DNA of 64,000 bases, taken from contig JARUPZ010000010.1 of NCBI GenBank assembly GCA_031213475.1, positions 5,868,776 through 5,932,775 of the forward strand, in the 5' to 3' direction. A program made the translations under genes and the position numbers. Positions 52,110 to 64,000 of this stretch are shown here, piece by piece; within the stretch, counting starts at the first letter, position 1, and each line of letters opens with the position of its first letter. The DNA is from Nereocystis luetkeana. Taxonomy: Eukaryota; Sar; Phaeophyceae; Laminariales; Laminariaceae. The notes beneath the pieces were generated by a model. It searched no databases, was not told where the DNA came from, and was given only the letters and a program-made list of their open reading frames with translations.

Positions 52110-55000
52110 GGCACTACATGATAGAGTTGCACCCCCTCTGACTGAGAACCGGGTACCCGGTGGCGGGTACCCGGAACCGTCGGAACCGGAACCGTCCAGG
52201 TCCACCTCGCGGAATCGCGGGTATTTTTACCCCGGGTACCCGTTATTTGTTCTATACGGAGCCCCCAAGATTAGCGTATACGTTGATTTATGCATACACT
52301 GCAGCGGCTGTGCCTCTAATAATAGACTCTTCTTGCATCTCGCCCCTGCAAACTACAGACCGAGGATAGAGAATACCCCTATTCATACCGGCCTTCGCAC
52401 AACACGCTTCACACACACGATACACACACCAGCGTAAGCGGCCCTACTTTACCATGAACCAGGAGATAGACCAACACAAGAAGTCCAAACCAATCTATGT
52501 TTGTTGCTGCTCGCAGAGAGACTGATGATTGATGACTGATGACTGATGTGTTTGCGGCAGTGAGAGATCGCACAACATGGTTTCTGCACGGGGTTGATAT
52601 ATTGGATGTTTGATGAGATGATTGGACGGATATCGGTCTGTCTGTGGTCTGTGGGTTCTTACATTTTGGCATTTTTTATATAATACTTTTTTTTTGTTGC
52701 AGCAGTATATATATGGGCGAAGGTTTCCCCAGCATTTCTTACTTCCTTGATTGTTCGCGCGTAGGTGTGTGTGAGTTTTGTAGCATGATTTGTTTGACGC
52801 AGCCAATTCTATTCGAAGGATATTCCTAATGGCTTGACGATCGCGATAAAATTACATTCCATGCTTTTATTGTCAACTCTCCACTCCCCGTCCCTCCCCG
52901 CCTCTCCGCCCGATCCCACACAGAATACACCCTACCTACTTGCCTTCAGCCTTCTTTCTTGGGTATGATTAATCGAGAGCGGCGAAATGAAAAGTAATGT
53001 TTTCCCACCTTTCGCCTTTTACCGCCCCGCCGCTCAAAGACTACAAGGATCGCAAATAGTGTATGGTCACCCGGGTACTCGTGGCCGCCTTACCCCGCCG
53101 CCGCTCAAACTCCAAAAAAAGGGGGGCAAACAGTGCACACCTAGGACAGATCAGATCCCATTTTCGGGATCTAGATCTTTTGGGGCAGATAGATCCCTGA
53201 TCTACAGGGATCTGCGGGATCTAGATCATGTTTGCTGCATAGGATCTGTGCGATCTAGATCCTATGTACACGTTTGCCTGGGTGGGATCTGTATGATCTA
53301 GATCTTACGTACATGTTTCTGTGTGTGGGATCTATATGATCTAGATCTTACATGCACGTTTGCCCGGGCATGATCTGTGTGATCTGCCTGATCTGCACAT
53401 GCTTGACTGGTGAGATATATATGATCTCCGAGATCTAGATCATATATGCCTGGAGGGATCTGCATGATCCAGATCTTACATACATGTTTCGGTGGGTGGG
53501 ATCTGCATGATCTAGATCATACATACATGTTTCGCCAGGTGGGATCTGCAGATCTGCGTGATCTGCACATGTTTCATAAAGTGGGATCTGTATGATCTAG
53601 ATATTACATACATGTTTCGCCAGGTGGGATCTGTATGATCTGGGTGATCTGCACATGTGTTTGCCTGGTGGGTTCTGTATCATCTGCATGATCTGCCACA
53701 GTGTACTCGCAGATGAAGATGCACATATTTATGTTTGCTCGCGGGTGATTATTTGCGTTGGCTCGCGTGTTTCGGAACCGTTGTATACGAGATCTGGCAT
53801 ACATCGACGACATCGCAGCCCACGGTGGTGGTGACGGCTAGCAGCTCAAGCCCCCCCCCATCAACCACACAGCCACAGCTGCACAAGCACACCGTCGCTT
53901 ACAAACCACGTACGGCATGACAACTGTCGGGGGCGGGCTCTGATAGTGGCACTGCTTCAGCAGATGATGTCGGTAGCGGGCCGGAAGTGGGTTCCCTGGC
54001 GGATCCCGGAGGCGAACCGATCGAGTTGGATCTTGCACACACACATTTGGCCGTGTGCGATCTGTACGCATGATCTAGATCGTACACACGCGTTTGCCCG
54101 GGTGAGATCTGTATCATCTAGGTCTTATTGCGCCTGGTGGGATCTGCATGATCTGCGTGATCTGCACATGTTCGCCAGGTGGGATCTGTACGATCTGCGT
54201 GATCTGCACATGTTTCACCAGATGGGGTCTGTACGATCTAGATCTTGCATGTATGTTTGCCTGGGTATGATCTGTATGATCTGCCTGATCTGCACATGTT
54301 TGCCTGGTGGGATATATATGATCTGCGAGATCTAGATAATATATGCCCGGAGGTATCTGTATGATCTAGATCTTACCTACATGTTTGGGTGGGTGGGATC
54401 TGTATGATCTACAGAATATCATACATACATGTTTCGCCAGGTGGGATCTGCAGATCTGCGTGATCTGCACATGTTTCAGAAGGTGGGATCTGTATGATCT
54501 GCCTGAACAGCACATGTTTGCCGGGTGGGATTTGTGTGATCTGCATGATCTGCACATGTTTCGCCGGGTGGGATCGGTATGATCTAGATCTTGTGCACAC
54601 TTTTACGTATCTATCTGTGAAAAAGGATATAGATGATCTACAGAACTGGTCAGTAGATCGTGATATGTCCTACTGTAGGTGTGAAACAGTGTATGGTAAC
54701 CCACCCGGGTACCCGGGTACCCGTGTCCGCCTTACCCGCCGCCGCTCAAACTCTAACAGGGGAGCAAACAGTGTATGGTAACCCACCCGGGTACCCGGGT
54801 ACCCGGTTCCGGTTCCGCTTCAACCGCCTCCCACCCGGTCGGGTACCCGGTTCCAAATTTCGAGGCCGGGGTGCAACTCTACTACATGACCCGGTTCCGG
54901 TTCCGCTTCAACCGCCTCCCACCCGGTCGGGTACCCGGTTCCAAATTTCGAGGCCGGGGTGCAACTCTACTACATGCGTACCCAATGCGAATGACCCTTG
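52110..55000. repeat. GATC-rich satellite bordered by GGGTACCC-rich repeats
   Basis: Two blocks (about 53145-53720 and 54065-54625) consist of degenerate units of 40-45 bp: GGGATCTGTATGATCTAGAT followed by CTTACATACATGTTTCGCC or GCACATGTTTGCCTGGTG. About 340 bp without units lies between them. The blocks are bordered by direct copies of a segment containing GTGTATGGT..ACCCGGGTA and CCGCCGCCGCTCAAACTC (53010-53125; 54668-54785). Next to the right copy is a perfect 91-bp tandem duplication (54797-54978) with GGGTACCCGGTTCC. An inverted relative of that segment lies at 52110-52250 (GTTGCACCCC...GGGTACCCGG). Open frames here (WDLYDLRDLH) are repeat artefacts. Confidence 0.8.
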
Positions 55001-55733
55001 TACGTACCCAATCGGATTGCGCTCTCTTGTGGTCTCTCTGTGTGTGCAGCTCCGAACGAGCCGGCTATATACCTGTAAAACGACACACACCAATGGTCGC
55101 AGTCCAGAGTCAGGATCGTCATGGGCCATGCCGTTTCCTCCTCGCTCCTCGGTGCACAAACCAGCTGCTGCTGTCGAATGCGCTTTTCATTGATTGGCGA
55201 TGGCGAAGCTCAACGGTGCGCCATCCACACGCACTGCAACGGCGCAGGAAACATCATTCCCAGTAAAAGGTGCGTCTGTCTAATGCATTGCGGAAGCACT
55301 CTTGCTTGCCTTGAGGTTACAATGCCTCTCTAGAACACGGTGCTCGGGCCCGGTATGAAGCATGACCACAAGAAGAGGTCAAAAATTCCAATTGAAAAAT
55401 TCAAAACAATGGGAATCCCGGAATCCCATTGGTTCAAAACCATATTAGTTCGAAAGTTCTTGTTCCACAGGACGGGTTTCATATTCATTGGCAAGGCGTT
55501 TGGATAGGTCAGTCAACCCGGGGATGCAAAGCTCATGTTTCATGCGTTTTTTTTGTTTCTTGTTTTTTTTTTAACCTGCTAGACAACCCACACAAGAAGA
55601 TCATAAGATACCGAGCCTGCTTGGAGTGACCGAGAGAGCGAGGACGCCCAACAGGCCACCTCAGAACCACGGACTGCCCTGTGCCTAGGGCGGTCCGTCT
55701 TTGAGGCGGCTACTTTCCAGGTCAATTCCGCAG

Positions 55734-58700
55734 ACAACATTCTTGGACGTTGACGCATCTATCTTCCTTGAGCGGGTGGCAAGCAGGCATCATCATGCTA
55801 TTATTCACGATCTTCTTTCTTGCGGCAACGGAGAACATGGTATCCCACCTGGGCGGCCTCGTTCTCCACAGCACGATCGCGCATGAGGTCAACCGCGCCG
55901 TCGACCACGGCGTCCTGGGGTTCCTGGGTCTGGTCTTGGCGCCAACCATGGTGAGCACTGTTCGTTGCTGCTGTCGCTCCTTTCAACCCGTCGTCATGTT
56001 GGGCCAGAAAGTGCCATCACATCAAGGATGACGTAACGGTACTGCTGTATTGTATTATTAACACTCATACAGCATACCAGGTAAGCGCGTACGGGGTATT
56101 TTACTACCAGGTATGCATGAGCGGTATGAGTACATACGGCACCTTCTTTGAAAGCAACGACGCCGGCGACTGTTTCTGCGGGTATCATCGCAGCTTTCGT
56201 CGGTGTCCATCCCCGGTATAAACGTAGGCGCCGACCGTAGGCCCGAAAAGCGCCCGCGTACCGATAGACGACCTCGAAACTCAACTTACCGCGCACTCCT
56301 ACTCGTGCATGCCAGTGTTGTCTTCGACCTTTCTTTGCATCCCGCCATCGAAACAAAGAAAGAAAAGAAAAGAAAACGTTTCATTTTCACCTCTCGGCTT
56401 GTGCGCTGAACCCCCAACAGCTCATGCAGCACCCGCACAAACCGTGCCCCCTCTGCATGCGTGTGGTTTATTTCGCTTTGTGACAGTTCTCCTCCATCCG
56501 AGGGGGAATGTTGGATGACAACAATATCCCTTGCCTCCCTGGTCCACTGGAGGAAGACCTATTCATAGAAGGTACTACTCGTACGCTTTTGTTTTCTTCC
56601 CATGGAGGTGTTTTCCCTTTTTTCTGTGAGCCGGTGCAAGTCCGATTGCATCGCGGATCGTTCCTTTAGAGACGGCGTTGATTGCGTGCGCGGTCACCGT
56701 AGAGACACTATGCTCGGCCTTCACGGATTTCTACACCAAGGAAGGCTTGCGTCGCTCTAGTATCGTATGATACGAGCGGAACACCTTTGTTTGCAGCAAG
56801 CACAACATGTGTTCGGCAGATCGCACTATTTGGCGGCGCAAGTGCACACACAGGTGGACAGTGGACAGTTCCAAAACATCGGCCACCTGGTTATACTGTA
56901 TACCTGGTAGAAAAAAACACAGGTTTTGCTTGTCATGGTGGCAGCCAGATACTCTCGTGTGTAATATGTTGCCTGGTTTATTGTACAAAACATATTTATT
57001 TAGAAGGATGCACCCAAGCCTCAACGATGTGTATAATCACAGCACTGCAGCTCGCGATAGAACAACGGCGGCAGCCCAGTTCTCGTGTAGCTTCTTCTGA
57101 TGAAACGTTCGCGCCTTGATGTTGACCGAGGGCTGTACACCGATGAGCTTGCTGAATGCGGAATGCCCCGGTACCAATTATGGTGCTGTTGTGTGTTGTC
57201 TCTTCTCCTTGCGAGTCCGTCCATCGTGCATTTTAATCCGACGGCGTGAAGTCCGTGTGCATCTGCCCTTTGTACGTATCGAAAAGTCTGGTGTGCCCAA
57301 ACAATACACACTACCCACAGTAAACTTGCATCCGACCCCCGTTGCTGGGGCGCATGGCGATCATTGTCGTTGTCAATACGTAGTCGGTCCGTATTTGCAT
57401 CGGATATAAGTCGCGGATAGACAGTGGCAATACTGATAAACAGACAGTGGTGGCCGTACCGGCTGTATTCATACATACTAGTAGAGTGTGTCGGTCGAAA
57501 TCAGCTGTAGTATTCGTACTACTGTATTAATAGTGAGTGGATGTATGTGCGTGGCAACGATGATCAACAATAACGATCTCGACCAAAACAAACAAGAAGC
57601 AGTCTCCTCCCATGCGGTGCCACTATCATATTGACGGTGTGGGAAAACCATTTACCGGTGGATTCCGCTTCTTAGCTGATTTCGCACGCAGTGCCACTTG
57701 CACCAACGTATGCCAGGCAGACATACGTATGAATCATGCTGTGTAGTATGTTGAGAGTTTCTTTCAGGCGACAAGTCATTGCTACTGTCTTCCTGTCGCA
57801 AGTCAGCTCACCCCCGCCGTCGCTATCGCCACGTTCCCGACATGGAATTTCTTGGACTACCATGTAGGAACTGCCGAAGAGGTGGACGGTTCAACCACGG
57901 ACCCATGCCACGTTGCCTTCACGGCATGGGGTGAACAATTCTCCGACGACACCCCCGCTACCCGCAAGGGGTGTCTTGGAGCCCTGGAGCGGAAGGGCGA
58001 GCGGTCTGGTTTCCCGATCGGGAAGGTCAGTGGTATGGCTGCACGATGGAATCGACATCTGGAAAACTACCGACTGTAGTCGCCTGTGATATATCATATG
58101 TGTGTCTCACAACGCTGACTGGACATGGTGCTCTGTACTCCATTTATCGCGAGCTAACCATACGCAGCACCACATTACCTCTTGAAAAAAAGAACAGTTG
58201 AGTAATTCACACTACGAGGTATTAGCTCAAGTCACTCATGAAATATTGTAATCCACCGAGAACCCCATACTGTAGTCCATATATCTTGCGTTTTTTTTTG
58301 GAAATCAGAAATCATGATCAGGCGCTGCGCTTCGAACAGTAAATCCCACCGCTCTGGCCGCCATATTATGTGCACGCTATGATCCGCTCCCGCTTCCTCG
58401 AGCAGGCCCTTCCGCCGAGTGCCAAGGGACAGGGCCTCCCAAGCGCTGCGCGGCGGTCTGCGCGAGCTGCTTCTTCCACGAAGCCCGTTTCTACCGGCGG
58501 CCGCTCATGGGACGACACGGGCAGCGTCCATGACGCCCAGCAGGTGGGCCGCACACCGCAAGCACTGTCAATAGTAACGTATGCTGCGCAAGCACTATAT
58601 ATTTTTGTTGTTTATATTAATTGTAATATTGTTAGCACTTGTATCAAATGTCTGTTTGGGCGGGTAGAATATTCTCGGTATTTGTGGTTGATTCATCCCG

Positions 58701-61700
58701 TGGCCAACGAACTACGGCCTCCTATAAAACGCTCAAAACCCCACATCGCCGTCGTCGTTGGGTGCTGTCGGAAATGTCATCCCGCAGAGCGAAGCTAACG
58801 ACCTTCGCACTTTCGATAAGATCGGCGACTGGGAACCCATCGTTTGCGGTGAGTCTAACCATTATATTCGACTCATGCCGATGTACGGGGTATACGTTAA
58901 CATTTATGTCAATATTATTAACAACAACTGTGTTTCCGAAATATGGGGGCAGTTCTAAAGCGAACTATGGGGGCAATTCTGGCGGGGTTCTCACAGTGAA
59001 ATTGTGTAGTACTAAACGGTCTAAGTGCAGTACGAATCTTCTACAAGTACTCATTTTTCGTTATCTCCTTCTGTTTCATCGTCCTCACGCCATCCACCTG
59101 CTTCTAGAACAGTCTTTATATGTAGGTTTGCTTGAGGCTATCGCGCTGATAACTAAAACACCCCCCCCACACTTTCAACTACTTAGTACAGCAATAGTAC
59201 CTTAATACAGCCGAACGACAACCTTCCGCGATATCGATGCCGGCACCTGTCATTCACATGCTTGTTTCTTGTTGTTCCCTGTCGTGCACTCAGATGCCGA
59301 CTGCTTGCAGAAGGAGGTTGACAAGCTAGACGAACAGGTTTCTGCCCGGTTGGACTTCACCGGTGCCGAGTCAGCGTACAGGACACACGCTTTGATCGAG
59401 GCGCCTTCGCCAGAAGGGCCACCGGTAGTGCTCGAGAGGTGAGTCACCCTTTTCTGACATAGTGCTTTTCCGGTGCTTTGTGTCAAGGTTCGCTGCGATG
59501 CCGGAATCGTGTTGAAAACATACCAGACTTACTTCTTGTGGTCTTGAAAACAGAAGAAAACGTACGCTTGGCTTGAAAACTCACCGAATGTGTCTAAAAC
59601 CGGACCAAACTTGTCTTAAGAACCAGACCAAGCTTGTCGAGAAAACGTGTTCAGGAGCACCGATCAACGTTGTTTTGAAAATAGACCAAACCTGTTTCGA
59701 AAAAAGACTATACTTACTTGTCTTAATATACGAACCAAACTTGGTGTACAAAAATACCAAACTTGATCGTTGGGCATGGGAATCACCTCTGATTTCATTG
59801 GGCGCGCCGATTGTACCTCAAAGCCGCTGCCGCTAGCGTAAACACTCGCCTCAACATAACGCAACCCTGCTATAGCAAGCTCGAGGGATGGAGGAAGACG
59901 AAGAGTGCAACGGAAGCTCCTATCAGCGCTATTTTTAATAGTTTATATGAAGATCACGAACGTTGCGTACCAACCTGAAAATAAAGTTCTTCTACTGTAT
60001 GTAGCGGTTGTACAAGTGCAGTAGTAGCGGAGAAAAGAGGTACCACCGCCCACGCACGCCTCCCGAACTTGCCGAACTGGGAATGCCTGCCTTCCTGGCC
60101 CAGGGATGGCGCCTTCAACGCCACGGCTCTGTTCGAGGACAACACCGACCTCATCGCGCCGACTACTCGTAGCAGCAACCACTACCAGGTGAACGTCGGG
60201 CAGGGTAGAGATTTCCAGCCCGTCATCTATGTAAAGCTGGGTCTCTGTTATCATCGTCGGGTACGATACGAGGCATTAGCGTTGTCTCATGACAGTTGCC
60301 ATTTACGGTAGAGCTGCTGCCTATTAATATATTAGATTGCCAATTATTTTCAATAACGATCATAACACCGGCTTCACCAAGAAGTACAAGGTCAGGGCGT
60401 ACTAAACGAGACACAAAAAACGCGGATTGTGAAGGCAGTTGGAGCTGCGAGTGCGATCGATTTTTTCCCATATGCGTACCTGCTAGTGATAAGAGTATGC
60501 TTTTCCGTCCCCTTGGACAAGGGTTGCCTTTATCGTAAGCTGCCATGTTACGGCCCCGAGATCCCGAAGTATTTTCCCCAACACATCCAGGCGTTGACCG
60601 CGTTAAAGGCGTTTTTGACAAGAATGCAATACACTTTGGTGACGCCGTGTGAGGCGCTGCCAGGGTTTGCGGGGTCACGGTGTTAGTTCGTTATCACAGA
60701 GCAACTACAGAGGAAGAAAATGTGACGAACTCGATGGCGCTGACGGCTGCTGCTTCTGCTTCCGGAATACCCCCGCGCGTAGGACTCTATTAATAGAGCG
60801 GTTTTCAAACGTTTTGGCTTGCGGTTTCATAACCTATTTCTCTGGAGCCATTCGCAAGTACTATGGCTCGCACAATGGGTCTTGCGACAGTTACAGTTTG
60901 ATGTACATTCGTGTTGCTGTGCGAAACGTGTATGCCCCTAAAAGCAACAGTCTCGCCTGTTGCTATCCCCGGTTTACCATTGGTCGTTCGTTTTCCCGAT
61001 TTTCAACATTTTTTCAACGTGTATTTCGATGCCATTGTTGACTGCTACTATCAATATCTGTTTTATTATGTGGTTCGTAATTTGTGACGACGGCGGTTGT
61101 AGCAGAAAAAACATCAGTGCAGACCCTGGGTTTTTATGGGTAGAAATGAAGGTAATCATTATTCTGTGATAAGACAACGCGCACCACACACATTCGCCTA
61201 GGAAGTTACTCGTATCACCAGTTTGATTCGTAGAGAGCTGTGAGACCTAAACGCACCTCGACCTTCCAAGCTCAAATTCCGTCGGCAGAGCTTTTCTCTT
61301 TTCCCGAACGATAAACGATTGTGTCCCGCCGGAGACTAGCGTAATACTTTGTTTGGCGGCCTCCGGATGATGCAACGCTCGACGGTACGGTATGATAGCT
61401 CGATTCCCCCCGGCCTAGTATATTCTGATTTTTTTCTGGTGCTTTCCTTCGTGGGCGCTTCAAAGCCTGGTGTACGTATCGCTTAGCACGGAAATGAACC
61501 GTACTAAGCCCGCAGCTGCAATAATAATAGTAGCCGTTGGTAGCTTTTAATGGAGAGCTAAGCGGGCCTTCAGTGCCAGGTGATGGTTCGTATTGCCGAG
61601 CTTTTTATCGCTTCGCACACGAGGCTTTATCGGTCCGTCGCTTTCAAACCGATATATGGTACCAGGTACCAGGTATCATTTCTGGTAAACTTATACCAGC

Positions 61701-63727
61701 ATCGGATGGGGAAAATGGTTGTGCTTGAATTCCTTCTCCTCCTCCCCCTCCTTTTCCATCCCGAAAAAGCGTCCCACCTTTGCATATTTGAGAATTCTCT
61801 GTTGCCTGGGCGACAGATATACCAGGCATCCCGCATGTTCCCATGATAACGAAGGCCGTGCAATGCACGAGGTTTCGAGGCGACTTGAAAATATTGTATG
61901 CCAAGTGGGTGCCTTTCGCGCGTCAGCAGCGGCCACGGAACATCAGGTAGGCTGTCGTTTCAAAACAATCATCGCATTGATCGAAAAGTGCCTCCCACCG
62001 TCCTTACGATCGTCCTGGTTCTGATTGACTCTCCCATACATATACTCCACAGGCTCGTTCTCATGCTGGAGCCCTTGTGCTATGGGTACCTCCTGCCCGT
62101 GTCTCTGCTTTTGACGAGGCTCTTCCTTCCGCTGAGCCTGGAGCCATGGTAGTGTGGACCTCTTCGAAGAAGACTTACGGGACGATTATGGCACCTTCCT
62201 GGTGCTGCTACAGGCTGCCCCGCTTGCTTGACCGCAACCATGCAGGGGAAAGGTGAGACGTGTTGCGAAAGGCCTGTTCGCGTCCTGCAGACGGGCGACC
62301 CGCTCTTCTTAGATGAATCCTCCTGAACGTAACCTTGTTGGAAGTAAGCGGAGTTGTAAAATGCGTGCGAGACCTCGCGCGTCCCTTGTTAGCGGTCGAG
62401 GTCGAAAGCTTGTTGCGAAACGTATGCGAGAGAGCCCCCACAAAGCCTCGTTGGTAGTGTCAGGGTTTACACTTGGTACCTTTTGTCCGACGGCTGATCG
62501 ATCGCCCGCCTGTATACCCTAAGATGTAGCGAGGGAGATGATTTTGGCAGGGACGACCGCGTTGATTTCGCCTATATGACAGCCTTATCGATGGCATTTC
62601 CGATACGGTGCAAGGCGACCACGACCACTTGTAATTTTTGTATTGGACTGCCGATGAAGCCGCCGTGTTCGCAGACACCAAATGACGCTACACCCAAGCA
62701 GGAAGAGGCGTTTTTTTCTGAGGAAAATGGGGCTAGCTGAATCCCTGTAGTTCAGTCATTTACCCGGACAACTAGTCCAGCACGTAGAAGGTTCGTTGGC
62801 GTCTTGTCCGCATACGTGCTTCCCACTACAGTACTGTTGGAGCAACAGTGTTGGACAGGGTCTCGCGTGCTATGATATGGATGTACTGCCATACGCACAT
62901 GACACTATCTGATAACGTCACCGGTTGTTTGCGTAAGCGTCGGGTACCGGCCACTTTACGCTTGCCTCTTGTGTTTCAACATCGTGTTGTATTGTAGCAA
63001 TAGTGAGGGGGCCTGTCGGCAGCGGTAATCCTCCTCTATTATAAACAAAAAACCTATGGGAACGTTACATTATCTAATATATGATACGTAAGCCGTCACG
63101 CGTTATGTTTACACCTGTCCACCTACCGCAGGTACCTGTTTGATGCAATTCTCGCGGCGCGCCACGCACGTCGGACTGCCAGCCCGCTCTATCTTCCCTC
63201 CATGCCAGAGGCCACCGGGGCTTTCGCTGAGGAATCGGTTCAAACCATCGTTGACATATCGGTGAGAAAGTTTTGTTGGCCATGTTATTCGTGCGACATT
63301 ATACATGGCCCTCGAAACCCAGGCGATAAAACAACCGTGATACAACACCGCCACCTCTTCCACGCACATGATGCTGACAGCAGAGAGTGCACACCGCGTG
63401 ACTCTCTTTGCTCGTATCGAAACAGGGGGAAAACCTTGATTAGGTTCAAGGACATCCCGGTCTTGACGTTCCCTCCTCTGGGCTCATCCGAACCCTTCTC
63501 AGCTTATCTAAGCTCCTCCCAGCTTATCTCAGCTCTGACTCGAAAAGCTTCTTGCGTTACACTCTTCGTGGCTGGCGGAAACCTACTGTAGCGTAGCCGT
63601 GAGGGCTGCTCAGTAAAGTTAGTGTAGTCCCACAATCCTGCCCGTAACTGGTATGGCTTGCCGCAAGCGACCTCGTGCAGCAACCGTGGCTGGACGGAAC
63701 GCAAGACCGAGCCAGGGTGCCCAGGAG
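55734..63727 (+). CDS. Paralogue copy C: multi-exon gene with a membrane segment (possibly MLO-like), incomplete at both ends
   Basis: Exons (phase in/out): 55734-55950 (2/0), 56487-56571 (0/1), 57807-58025 (0/0), 58406-58543 (0/0), 58788-58848 (0/1), 59294-59438 (1/2), 60104-60188 (2/0), 61580-61658 (0/1), 61855-61946 (1/0), 62053-62252 (0/2), 63132-63261 (2/0), perhaps 63668-63727 (0/0). All are open and all junctions agree except 56571 to 57807, where a small exon may be missing. The first exon gives GWQAGIIMLLFTIFFLAATE, then HLGGLVLHS and DHGVLGFLGLVL. The W, E-H-L and LGF.GLVL pattern recalls the N-terminal helices of MLO-type proteins; this is a weak resemblance. Later exons are mostly hydrophilic, e.g. 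DADCLQKEVDKLDEQ and YLFDAILAARHARRTASPLY. The start codon lies left of 55734; the end is beyond the window or not recognised. Confidence 0.6.
59500..59780 (+). repeat. Intronic minisatellite (GACCAAACTTGTCTCGAAAA type), shared by copies A, B and C
   Basis: Degenerate units of about 20-25 bp, built on ACCAAACTTGTCT and GAAAACAGACC. The same array lies in the homologous intron of A (46025-46205) and, inverted, of B (49990-50190), each between the homologues of exons 59294 and 60104. Confidence 0.8.
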
Positions 63728-64000
63728 GTACCCATCATGGGCCTCTGGCCTCTGCCAGTGTGTTGCATACAGTACGTCGGTGCAAGTCATCATCATTATT
63801 GTGTCCGATTTGGCGTCAATAGCTTGCCCCCATGTCCTGTGTGGCCTTCCCCGCTCCCGCTGTCAGTAAGTGCATCGTTGCTTGATATTGCTATGAGGCT
63901 TCAAAGCTCGCTATAGGTCGCTGTTGTCTCCTCCCGACATTATTTTCTCTATATATCTCTCTATGTATTTATACACATATCTCCCCTTCCCTCTCTCTCT

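Noticed and set aside
53604-54582. WDLYDLRDLHM-type repeat protein
   Set aside because: It follows from the GATC satellite in several frames and on both strands, with no start, domain or splice support.
60527-60683. Plus-strand patch KLPCYGPEIPKYFPQHIQ between exons of copy C
   Set aside because: It lacks a donor before its stop and the flanking exons join in phase without it; kept only as a doubtful alternative.

Overview
The window reads as nuclear DNA of an intron-rich eukaryote. Exons of about 60-260 bp are separated by introns of about 0.1-3 kb with clean GT-AG borders and matching phases. Introns and spacers carry long homopolymer G/C tracts, simple repeats and small DNA transposons. 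Gene style, base composition and domain types suggest a photosynthetic stramenopile, most likely a brown alga or a relative. That assignment is inference; no rRNA or organelle marker is present.

Layout. 1-8.7 kb: repeat-rich DNA without a recognisable gene: two MITE families, a 65-80 bp tandem repeat, hairpins and one tRNA-like remnant. 8.7-35.85 kb, plus strand: a chain of phase-compatible exons. They encode (a) a PI-PLC X-type phosphodiesterase barrel, (b) a Cys-containing, lectin-like ectodomain, (c) a five-helix Tweety (TTYH)-like membrane protein with the family's SDFC...ISYY..C signature, and (d) a low-complexity, Gly/Ser/Arg-rich tail of about 1,350 residues ending at a TAA at 35848-35850. 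Phases allow one gene of at least 27 kb, which would be a secreted-side lipid phosphodiesterase fused to a Tweety protein. The alternative is two adjacent genes split in the 16.3-17.3 kb intron. 35.9-42.9 kb: mostly non-coding, with a full copy of a poly-C-ended short element, a duplicated AT-rich segment and a 685-bp hAT-type MITE with its target-site duplication.

42.9-64 kb: a paralogue cluster. Copy C (55.7 kb to the right edge, plus strand) has open exons with a membrane segment that may be MLO-like. Copy A (42.9-48.0 kb, plus) is a direct duplicate with a decayed 5' half. Copy B (49.2-51.6 kb, minus) is an inverted partial copy of A. A and B, but not C, have one exon enlarged by about seven 13-residue Asp/Gly repeats. 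Between B and C lies a GATC-rich satellite bordered by GGGTACCC-rich repeats.

Genome-wide style features inside the window: thirty copies of the near-palindrome TACCWGGTA (about 0.5 expected by chance in random sequence); a short interspersed element whose end is always a poly-C tract; and G/T-rich simple repeats that begin just downstream of many 5' splice sites of the long gene.
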